Of a DNA stretch of 15,836 bases, positions 1-7,345 are shown in pieces. This DNA is from an uncultured Eubacteriales bacterium (lineage in GTDB: Bacteria > Bacillota > Clostridia > Lachnospirales > Bianqueaceae): NCBI GenBank assembly GCA_900322165.1, contig ONYR01000190.1:1-15836 (forward strand). Direction: 5' to 3'. Every line of letters starts with the position of its first letter. Position 1 is the first letter of the stretch. The notes below the pieces were generated by a model, which had not been told where the DNA came from, did no database searches, and worked only from the letters and a program-made list of their open reading frames with translations. Made by a program: the position numbers and the translations under genes.

Positions 1-1709
1 GCACTCCAGAGATTCGGAGAAGCGACAAAGCGCTCATCCATCGCTTTCTGGGTAGTCGGCAGCTCTGCATAGGAAAGCAGGTCATGGTAATACTGCTTGG
101 CGATCCAGTGCATATCGGTAACCGGGAAGTTTTCTCCGCCGAACCAGTAGGTCTTCTCGATCTGTTTCTTCAGCGCAGCGAAGGACAATTCGGTACCGAA
201 ACCGAGGTAACGGGAAATGTTCGGGAGCAGACGATGCTGCATGGCATCGCGGTCCGCATCCCAGAACATATACGAAGAAACACCGGTATGCTTTTCGGTC
301 GCACTGACTTCGTGAATGTCTGCCACCAACGCATGGGACAGCGCATCCACAAGGCCGTCACAGTTTTTGTCGATCGCACACCAGGTCACGTCCACTCCGT
401 ACGTCTTTCTCAGGCGCTTGGCGATACTGTTCAGACCGATCTGCGCCGTGGAAAGCAGCTTGGAAGGCTCCAGAATGACTGCAAACTCACATTCCTTAAA
501 GAAATCATTGCAGGACTCATGGAGCTTGAGATCATGGACATCGGACCGGGTGATGATGCCAACGTCCGGCATCTTCTCTGGATTGTCCCCCAGCACTCCG
601 ATACTCCACAGATCCGGAGTACTGTTCACGGCGACAAGGCCTTCCTGCACCCACGCTTTAACGTCATCTTCAATGCCGTTTCGTCCGAGAATGATCAGAA
701 CCTTCTTGCTGCGCAGAAGGGATCGGTTCATCGGATAGAAAATGTACGGAATGAAATCACGGTAAAACGGATTGTTGAACAGGACACTGCGCCCCTTCAA
801 AAGATCGATTCCGGAATAGAGATAATTGCGGTCGATTCCGAATCTGTTTTCGTAAAGACTTGTCATGTACCGGCCGTAGACCGAGATAACAGGGTCTTCA
901 TTTTCAGAGATCTTCTCGAGGATCCGCTCCATCGGCTCATCCGGCGAGGTCTCACAGGCTTCCGTCGACTCCGTGTTGAGTTTATCCGGGAACAGCTTGC
1001 GCAGCACCTCTCGCATCAGCGAATAGTTGAGCCGTTTGAAGGATTCGTCCTCCTCCACCGAAACCAGATGGTGATATTCTTTCTTGGTCAGGCCATCAAG
1101 GAAGAAATACAGTTCTCCGACAAGAATGACCCCGAAACCCGGATAGAAGATCGAAGTCGTCTCTGATTTGGCATACAGGTACGTAATGACAAGCATCATC
1201 AGACTGACAAGGATCAGGGTTCCGATGTACATGGCCTTAAAGAAACGCCGAAGCTCGCTGATCTCATTACGGACGAACCAGGTGTCATCATCCGCATCGT
1301 ACTCATAGAACGGATGGACAACGGTTTCGTAGAATCCGTTTCCGGTCTTGAAGATTCCTTTCAGAATCGAGATCATGGCGCGCTTGAACACCAGGTACGC
1401 CGCCATAAACAGCGTATTGGCCATAAAGAAGGCCCAGTGACTCAAGTGCCATCCCGCGACGATTCCGCGGATAAACGGAATCAGATTGGAAAGGAAGGAC
1501 AGGATCGATTCCAGAAGCGACAGCGCCCAGTTGTATACCTTGTCGATCAGAAGCACTGCCACGATACAGTAGACAAGTGCCAGGACCGGCATGGCAAACT
1601 GACGGCTCCGGTATTCTTTTTTCAGATTGGCCTTCATGGCCAGCAGCGCCAGCACGACAAAAGGAACCAGAGCTGCGAGCCTTTTAAGAATAAGGATCAA
1701 ATCAGTCAT
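1..1709 (-). CDS. Multi-pass membrane protein with helicase-like, P-loop-less cytoplasmic region (partial, 3' end outside window)
   Basis: The frame is open from an ATG at 1709 to the window edge, giving 569 residues without a stop, so the C-terminus is missing. The start overlaps the end of the upstream gene by 8 nt (ATGACTGA), with AAGGGA about 9 nt upstream, which suggests translational coupling. Residues 1-205 hold about five or six hydrophobic segments (near 6-25, 38-56, 90-107, 160-179 and 188-205, plus a weaker one at 62-80). Residues 206-300 are charged. From about 299 the layout recalls a superfamily-2 helicase core: GRSVLF, then KKVLIILG at 335-342, then FAVILEPSKL at 409-418 where a DExH box would lie. 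However, NNPFYRD stands where a Walker A GxGKT should be, so ATP hydrolysis is unlikely. I do not recognise the family by name. The gene itself is well supported by its open frame, start and coupling; the helicase resemblance is my inference. Confidence 0.85.
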   Translation of the reverse strand, partial: MTDLILILKRLAALVPFVVLALLAMKANLKKEYRSRQFAMPVLALVYCIVAVLLIDKVYNWALSLLESILSFLSNLIPFIRGIVAGWHLSHWAFFMANTLFMAAYLVFKRAMISILKGIFKTGNGFYETVVHPFYEYDADDDTWFVRNEISELRRFFKAMYIGTLILVSLMMLVITYLYAKSETTSIFYPGFGVILVGELYFFLDGLTKKEYHHLVSVEEDESFKRLNYSLMREVLRKLFPDKLNTESTEACETSPDEPMERILEKISENEDPVISVYGRYMTSLYENRFGIDRNYLYSGIDLLKGRSVLFNNPFYRDFIPYIFYPMNRSLLRSKKVLIILGRNGIEDDVKAWVQEGLVAVNSTPDLWSIGVLGDNPEKMPDVGIITRSDVHDLKLHESCNDFFKECEFAVILEPSKLLSTAQIGLNSIAKRLRKTYGVDVTWCAIDKNCDGLVDALSHALVADIHEVSATEKHTGVSSYMFWDADRDAMQHRLLPNISRYLGFGTELSFAALKKQIEKTYWFGGENFPVTDMHWIAKQYYHDLLSYAELPTTQKAMDERFVASPNLWS

Positions 1710-3666
1710 ACAGTTCTTCCCTTCTGATCGTGACGCGTTTAATATAGTTCACCGGCAGTTCCACATAGTTATCAGGCTGAAGGAACTCCACCTGTCTGGT
1801 GTGGACATCACCGCTGGTGATCGGATAGCGGTACGTAACAGGGTTACGATAATCAAAACCGAACGGCTGTGCTTCGACATTCCGCTCCTGATCCGGCTCG
1901 AGGAACTGACTGAAGGTCAGTCCCCATTCCGCTCTCAGATCCTTGATATCGACTACGTGCTTATTGAAGATCTTGCACTTGCTCTCGACGTCATCACAGT
2001 CTTCCTTCAGGGAATTGTCGATCACATTTCCCTTCATCAGACTGCACACGTGTCCAAGATACTCCGAATACCGCTCCATGTTGGAACGCACCGTCGTGCT
2101 GATGCCTCGGATCGCATCGTTAAAGGTGCGGATCTTCTTACGCATTTTTGCACGCTGAATCAGGAAGCACACCAGCGCGATCAAAATGATCACACCGATC
2201 GAAGCTCCCATCGCGATCAGCATCAGCGCACTCGGTTCTCCGGTCAAAAGACTCGGAACCAAGCCAAGAATGAAGCTCACCAAAACGATCGACAAGGCGA
2301 TCCAGCCGGTTTTCTGAGTCATACGAGTCTCCATGTACTCCTCGACCTGCTTGGCTGCTTTATCCACACGCTCCTGGAAGCGAGTCGGATCAGCCATGTT
2401 CTCAGGTCTTGAGGCAATGGAGGCTTCTTCCTGAATCTCGAGATATTCCCGGAAATCTCCGACCTGCAGCTCATCCAAAAGATGGACCTTGTCCCGGCCG
2501 CTCGGGTCTTCACTCTGTACATGTACGTCGGCCACCGCTGCTCTCAGCGATTTAGCCGGTTGTTTTAAATACCAGGCAAGCGTTCTCTTGCTGCGCGCAA
2601 GATCATCATGCCATAAGATCTTTTCGTCTCTCGGATGGTCTGAGAAACAGCCGTATTCCTTTAGATCCACATACAGCTCCGTCTCATCGAAACTCTTTTC
2701 AGGCCGCATCGGAATGCTTGTCTGGGTACAGAAGATGCTCTGCACCTCCTTATCGGAAAGCTTTTCGGGATCCTGATGCTTCAGGATCCGAATATTCTCC
2801 TCCAGCATTTTCTGAGTGGCTAGCAGACGGTCATCGTACCGCTGCAAAAGTTCAGACAGCTTGGCGGTATCATTCTCGCAGTTCAGCACATAGACGCGAG
2901 ACGGCTGAAGTGTATCATTCGGAACATCGTTGCACGCAAGAAGCAACAGCGCATAAAGGAAACGCACATTGTCAAAACGGTAATTCCGATGCGTCTCCGG
3001 CAGAATATCGAACACCAGATAACGCATCTTCGGATAATACAGATTATATTCCGCAAACCGAGAATACTGCAGATCATGATGCGCATCCCATGAGGTGCGG
3101 ATATCGTACTCCACATCTTCTGTTGTTCTTCTTGCAAGACAGATGACTTCCGACGGCTTTATGAAATCCTGGGCTTCGCCCTGAATGATCTCCGCTTGGA
3201 GCTCCTGTTTTTTCTCTTCGCAGAGAACATAATCACGGAAATCCGGATCCTCTTGCATCAGCATGTTCTTTCCGCTTGTGATCAGAGGTCTGTCACACAG
3301 ATAAGCCATCAAACGGGCAAGAGGCAGCTTGGATGCTTTTTCATAGCTCTCAAAACGTGCCTTCAGACGTTTTTCACGGTTCTCTTCATCGGAAAGATCC
3401 GGATCCCATTCCGGGTCTTCATGCTGAACAAGATCAAACGGATTTTTCAGCGCGGTTCCGCGGTTGTCCGTAACCACGATCGCTCTCCACTTGTCTCCGC
3501 GTTTCAGTGCCGCTCTCAGGTCCGGGACACTCGTACTAAGGGTATCTTCTTCCGGATGCCACGCGCAAAACACAGCCGTGTTCTCTCTGAGAAACGGTTT
3601 CAAAAACAGGTCGTATTCCTTGATGCTGTCGAGATGTCTCTGTTCGGCAATGACAACTGTAAACAT
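1702..3666 (-). CDS. Hypothetical protein with two central transmembrane helices
   Basis: This is a 654-residue protein read from the ATG at 3666. An ATG two codons earlier (3672) touches the AAAGGAGG ribosome binding site, so 3666, with 6 nt spacing, is the better start. Numbering here counts from the 3666 start. The N-terminal 70 residues alternate hydrophobic strands and helices (FTVVIAE, AVFCAW, RAIVVTD), suggesting a Rossmann-like or receiver-like fold without a recognisable active site. Residues about 75-450 are mostly soluble and charged. Two adjacent hydrophobic segments near 454-474 and 480-503 form a membrane hairpin, which would leave both long ends on the same side, probably the cytoplasm. 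The last 150 residues include helical stretches and end in RREELYD. It lies between the tubulin-like gene and the multi-pass membrane gene and overlaps the latter by 8 nt. I recognise no family. It may link the tubulin-like protein to the membrane, but this rests only on context. Confidence 0.88.
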   Translation of the reverse strand: MFTVVIAEQRHLDSIKEYDLFLKPFLRENTAVFCAWHPEEDTLSTSVPDLRAALKRGDKWRAIVVTDNRGTALKNPFDLVQHEDPEWDPDLSDEENREKRLKARFESYEKASKLPLARLMAYLCDRPLITSGKNMLMQEDPDFRDYVLCEEKKQELQAEIIQGEAQDFIKPSEVICLARRTTEDVEYDIRTSWDAHHDLQYSRFAEYNLYYPKMRYLVFDILPETHRNYRFDNVRFLYALLLLACNDVPNDTLQPSRVYVLNCENDTAKLSELLQRYDDRLLATQKMLEENIRILKHQDPEKLSDKEVQSIFCTQTSIPMRPEKSFDETELYVDLKEYGCFSDHPRDEKILWHDDLARSKRTLAWYLKQPAKSLRAAVADVHVQSEDPSGRDKVHLLDELQVGDFREYLEIQEEASIASRPENMADPTRFQERVDKAAKQVEEYMETRMTQKTGWIALSIVLVSFILGLVPSLLTGEPSALMLIAMGASIGVIILIALVCFLIQRAKMRKKIRTFNDAIRGISTTVRSNMERYSEYLGHVCSLMKGNVIDNSLKEDCDDVESKCKIFNKHVVDIKDLRAEWGLTFSQFLEPDQERNVEAQPFGFDYRNPVTYRYPITSGDVHTRQVEFLQPDNYVELPVNYIKRVTIRREELYD

Positions 3667-3672
3667 ATCCAT

Positions 3673-3680
3673 CCTCCTTT
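3673..3680 (-). promoter_or_regulatory. Ribosome binding site that decides the start of the 654-residue gene
   Basis: AAAGGAGG lies 6 nt before the ATG at 3666 and directly abuts the ATG at 3672. The spacing favours the inner ATG. The site can pair in part with the CTCCTT arm of the hairpin upstream. Confidence 0.8.
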
Positions 3681-3723
3681 CCGCACCGCCCTCGCGGCGC
3701 TATTTAGGATCTCCTCCCGGAGC

Positions 3724-3752
3724 CTCCTTCCCACGCGTTACGCAGGAAGGAG
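3724..3752 (-). promoter_or_regulatory. Intergenic hairpin with anti-Shine-Dalgarno arm
   Basis: The spacer between the tubulin-like stop and the next gene contains an 8-bp perfect inverted repeat: ctccttcc at 3724-3731 and ggaaggag at 3745-3752. An inner gcg/cgc pair lies within the loop. No U-tract follows in the transcript, so it is not a normal intrinsic terminator. In the minus-strand mRNA the first arm reads CUCCUUCC. That can pair either with the nearby GGAAGGAG or with the real ribosome binding site at 3673-3680. It may therefore stabilise or process the message, or set the dose of the downstream gene. The repeat is seen directly; the role is inferred. Confidence 0.55.
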
Positions 3753-3766
3753 ACCCCGGTGATGGA

Positions 3767-6700
3767 TTATTTCAGTCTTGCCTTCAGTGCTTCGACGTCT
3801 TTCTCTGAGTCGATCTCCTCATAGACCTTCTTGATCTTGCGATAGATCACGTCAAGGACGACATTCTCATTTGCCGGGGTATTGCAGCGAAGCTCCTCAT
3901 ACTTCTCGTAGTTGTCCATCAGCAGATTGAACTGATCTCTCAGCAGATTGCACATACGGTAAGGAACATCATCGCCGCGCTCCCAGGTCGTCAGCTCGGT
4001 GTGCAGCACATCGATGACCGCATCAACGATCGAGGCGATCTCACCGGTGTAACGCAGAGAGTTCGGCAGGCTGTTATGGTAAGCCAGCGGGATCTCAAGC
4101 AAACTCGTCGGGCCGGTGTGAACACTCTCGATGCAGAAGTTCTCCAGATCCTTCGCGAAGATGGTATCGACGTAGTTGGAATTCTTCAGACGATCCTTCT
4201 GGGTCTTTGCGTCATGGATCTTCTGGATATCGTTGACAACGGAATGATCGATATACAGGGAGTCAAGGACTTCATAGAACTCATCGCAAGGCGTGCCGTT
4301 GGAAACGATAAGGTTGGTCATGCGCTCATCGGAGGTCTCATACTTAAAGATGCGCTTGTCGCTTGCGGCCGGTGCCAGGCTGCGATACTGGATCGCGCCG
4401 TGGACCAGTCCGTAGATGAGCATCTCATGGGTATGACGCATCTCACGAGCCTGGAAGTTGAGGTCAAGCTCCGGCATGAAGGAGATGGAATCCCAGCGCT
4501 TATCGATATGCGTGGAGATGGTCATGCTCTTGGTGCTGTCAGGACCGATGTTGGCGGTATAGGTCTGGTACGCATTGTGGTACAGTCCGGCCGCCTTGTC
4601 TCCGGTCTCGCAGGACTCAGGGCACGCAAACTTCTGCAGCTTGTCCGGGGTCAGGTTGTAGATCGCATTGAAGAAATGCATCTCGTAGCGAGAGATCGTA
4701 TCGGTCGGCGTGACGTTGGTGCCGGAGGGAACGAGCGTGCTCAGATCATAGTTGCGCATATCCAGCAGCGAGCGATTGTACGCGCAGAGGTTGATCTCGC
4801 GAGGCTCAACGTTGCGGATACGCTGGATGCCGGGCGCGCCAAGACGCATGCCGGTTGCCAGAGTCTTCTTGATGTAACGGTCGATGTCCTTCTGGTCCGC
4901 TTTCTCAAAGATCTTTGCCTTCTTACCGGAAGAAGCCTGTTCATCACGGATCTTGATACGCTCTTTCAGACGGTACTCCATCGCGATCGCCTGAATGATA
5001 TTGAGGTCAAGGGTATCCTTGCACTCCTCGTCAACGGCTTTCTGGAAGTAGCCGGAAAGGATATCATCGAAGATGTTGATGCGCTTGTCATCGACAACGT
5101 CATCGTTTGCGGTCTCACGGTCGAAGATGACGTTTGCCTTGATTGCGTCGTAGATTTGTGCGTTCAAATCGGACGGAAGCAGCATGCCGTTCTCTTTGTT
5201 GGTAGCGGAACGAGCCAGCTCCTTCAGGATACCTTCGCTTGCGCAGATATTCAGAACGGAATCACCCTTCTTGAACTTCAGCTCGGTGACAAGGTCGTCC
5301 TGCTTTCTTGTCAGCATCTGGACCTTCTCGGCAAAGCCGGCATAGAAATCTTCGAAGGCAGCGTTCAGCTCCTGAACGAACGGAAGGGCAAAACGGTAAG
5401 CCTGCAGCTGAGCGGAAGCCTTGCCGAAGTCCTCAACGAGCTTGTAGTAGCGCGGGAAGAGTTCGTTGAACTTCTCGTAGATCTTATCGTAACCGGCTGC
5501 GTTTTCTGCCAGGCTCGGATCCTTCTCGGCAGCTGCGAGGCTGTCGAAGTTGCTCTCTTTGCTCTTCTTGGTGTAGCCGGCGTCAAAGAGGTCAGGACGA
5601 TCGGCATTCTGAGAGAAATCGGCCAGACTCTTCTCGTACTTATGGACTCTCGCGTCAAGCTCTTCGATCTTCTCTTCGAACTTGCCCTCGAGCATATACA
5701 GATAGTAACGCATGGCGTTCGGATGAACGACACCGTTGATCTTGTTGGTGAACAGGTATTCCAGCGTGTATTCGTGGCCTTCTCTTGCCGCGTTCACGGT
5801 CTTGGTATCGCTCTGGAAGATCGCTTCTGCCTTGTTCTTGGCTACCTTGTTGATATTGTTGCGCGTCATCATTTCGAACGCACGGATCTTGCCAAGGTTT
5901 GCGATCGCGTTGCCGCGGGTGCCGTCATCCTTACCGTAGGTGATCGGATTGCGAAGTGCACTTGCACTGCTCATCGTGCCGCGGATGTTCGCGTTTTCGG
6001 TCATGCAGTTTGCCATCTCCGCATCGAGCGCACGCATGAAGTCATCGACCTGCTCGTCGGCTTCCGACAGATACATGTTGCGAAGATCCTTGGAGAAGTT
6101 GTCAGTGCCGGCATCGATCGTGTCAACATAAACTTCACGGATTCTCGGCATCTCGCTCGAAGACAGGCCCTTCTTCTTGGCATCCTTCTGCTTGATCTCA
6201 AAGGCACGGTCATACTTGGTCCAGCTTGCCGCTTCTCCGGTGCCGCCGATCCGATCGATCGCCCACTGATAAGCAACGTAATCAACGATCTGCGCATACG
6301 GATAACGAAGCAGTCCGGCACCGATACCGCCGAAACGGTTGCGGCCGTAGTTGCCCTTGTTGCTGATTTCCTTGATGATATTGTCTTCGATGGAGAAAGC
6401 GCCTTCCTGCATCGGGCCGATGTTCTGCTCGTACAGAGCCTGAGCCGCCTGCTCCATGTACTGTTTCTTGCTGGTTAAGGTATTGTCTTCCGCGTTCTGT
6501 CCATCAAACAGGAAGCAGAAATCGAACGGCAGAAGGTCGAGGGACTTCAGCTCATCCGTCGTGGGCATGGAGAAGTCAACATGCAGATTGCGGTAACGCT
6601 GCAGCTCCGGCTCGATGTCGAAGAAGCCCGATCCCTTCATCATGAACGCGTTGATCTCTTTGATCGTCGCGTAAGCGTTGCGGCGAAGGCTGTCCTTCTC

Positions 6701-7312
6701 CACTTCCGTCTTAATAACGGAGTCAAGAATCTCAGGCAGCATCAGAAGACCGCGCACGATAACAGCCGTGTTCGGGTATTTCTCGTTGATATAGTTGCGG
6801 ATGAACATGGAGATCGGAAGCACGATACCGGAACCGGTACCGCCGGCAGCCGTCGCGACCAAAACGACACGCAGCGCCTGCTTCAGCTCTTTTCCATCCT
6901 TACGGAACAGCTCGTCGATCGCTTCATAGAGTTTGCTGATGCGTCCGGTTTTGATGGTCGAGTTGAACGCAAGACGGGAGATCGCACGAACCTGACCCGC
7001 ACCTTCCGAAACCGTCTTATCATACAGAACCGGGTTTTTCGGGAACCAGTTTTTCAGCGCGTCGGCATCATAATTCAGGTAGTCACCGACCGACTGGGTG
7101 TTGGATGTCTGGATCGCATACAGCTTCTGACCGCTGGACACCTTTTCCAGATCGTTGACATTCGTGTCGAGCACGACGAAGCTGACGTTGTCCGTCTCGC
7201 TTCCACGGCATTTCGCCGCGAGCATCTGCACGACACTGGAACCGGTTCCGCCAAGACCTACAAACAAGGTGCGGGGAACGTAGTTCTCCTTGAGCTTTTC
7301 GTTGATTGCCAT
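3767..7312 (-). CDS. Large tubulin/FtsZ-superfamily protein (Tubulin_2-like)
   Basis: This 1181-residue protein starts at the ATG at 7312, with AAGGAGG 7 nt upstream. The N-terminal 300 residues show a tubulin-superfamily nucleotide-binding fold. A glycine loop, VGLGGTGSSVV, sits at about 18-28. A strand ending in VVLDTN at 46-51 follows. The tubulin signature-type loop AAGGTGSGI lies at 155-163, corresponding to GGGTGTG of FtsZ and tubulins. RRNAYATIKEIN (210-221) and CFLFD (266-270) fit later core elements. I see no clear T7 catalytic loop of the FtsZ type, so GTP hydrolysis and polymer turnover may differ. The remaining 880 residues are largely helical and charged, with no membrane segment or signal peptide, so the protein is cytoplasmic. 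FtsZ is about 380 residues, so the C-terminal extension is the dominant part. The gene lies 33 nt after the VWA gene. From memory, this type of protein is often encoded beside VWA genes and has been proposed to act in membrane remodelling. It is not the cell-division FtsZ. Confidence 0.9.
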   Translation of the reverse strand: MAINEKLKENYVPRTLFVGLGGTGSSVVQMLAAKCRGSETDNVSFVVLDTNVNDLEKVSSGQKLYAIQTSNTQSVGDYLNYDADALKNWFPKNPVLYDKTVSEGAGQVRAISRLAFNSTIKTGRISKLYEAIDELFRKDGKELKQALRVVLVATAAGGTGSGIVLPISMFIRNYINEKYPNTAVIVRGLLMLPEILDSVIKTEVEKDSLRRNAYATIKEINAFMMKGSGFFDIEPELQRYRNLHVDFSMPTTDELKSLDLLPFDFCFLFDGQNAEDNTLTSKKQYMEQAAQALYEQNIGPMQEGAFSIEDNIIKEISNKGNYGRNRFGGIGAGLLRYPYAQIVDYVAYQWAIDRIGGTGEAASWTKYDRAFEIKQKDAKKKGLSSSEMPRIREVYVDTIDAGTDNFSKDLRNMYLSEADEQVDDFMRALDAEMANCMTENANIRGTMSSASALRNPITYGKDDGTRGNAIANLGKIRAFEMMTRNNINKVAKNKAEAIFQSDTKTVNAAREGHEYTLEYLFTNKINGVVHPNAMRYYLYMLEGKFEEKIEELDARVHKYEKSLADFSQNADRPDLFDAGYTKKSKESNFDSLAAAEKDPSLAENAAGYDKIYEKFNELFPRYYKLVEDFGKASAQLQAYRFALPFVQELNAAFEDFYAGFAEKVQMLTRKQDDLVTELKFKKGDSVLNICASEGILKELARSATNKENGMLLPSDLNAQIYDAIKANVIFDRETANDDVVDDKRINIFDDILSGYFQKAVDEECKDTLDLNIIQAIAMEYRLKERIKIRDEQASSGKKAKIFEKADQKDIDRYIKKTLATGMRLGAPGIQRIRNVEPREINLCAYNRSLLDMRNYDLSTLVPSGTNVTPTDTISRYEMHFFNAIYNLTPDKLQKFACPESCETGDKAAGLYHNAYQTYTANIGPDSTKSMTISTHIDKRWDSISFMPELDLNFQAREMRHTHEMLIYGLVHGAIQYRSLAPAASDKRIFKYETSDERMTNLIVSNGTPCDEFYEVLDSLYIDHSVVNDIQKIHDAKTQKDRLKNSNYVDTIFAKDLENFCIESVHTGPTSLLEIPLAYHNSLPNSLRYTGEIASIVDAVIDVLHTELTTWERGDDVPYRMCNLLRDQFNLLMDNYEKYEELRCNTPANENVVLDVIYRKIKKVYEEIDSEKDVEALKARLK

Positions 7313-7345
7313 TGTATTGCCTCCTTGAATTGATCACGTAGCTGA

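Noticed and set aside
84..1166. A 360-codon open frame on the plus strand at the left edge
   Set aside because: The minus strand is open across this whole stretch with membrane segments, a start and coupling to the upstream gene; the plus frame has no convincing ribosome binding site or domain.
4001..6478. An 825-codon open frame on the plus strand opposite the tubulin-like gene
   Set aside because: It is fully antisense to a gene with clear motifs, start and ribosome binding site, has no recognisable domain, and its composition is what the reverse complement of that gene would give.
3767..7312. The tubulin-like gene as the cell-division gene ftsZ
   Set aside because: It is three times too long, lacks a clear FtsZ T7 loop and C-terminal FtsA/ZipA-binding peptide, and does not sit in a division cluster.
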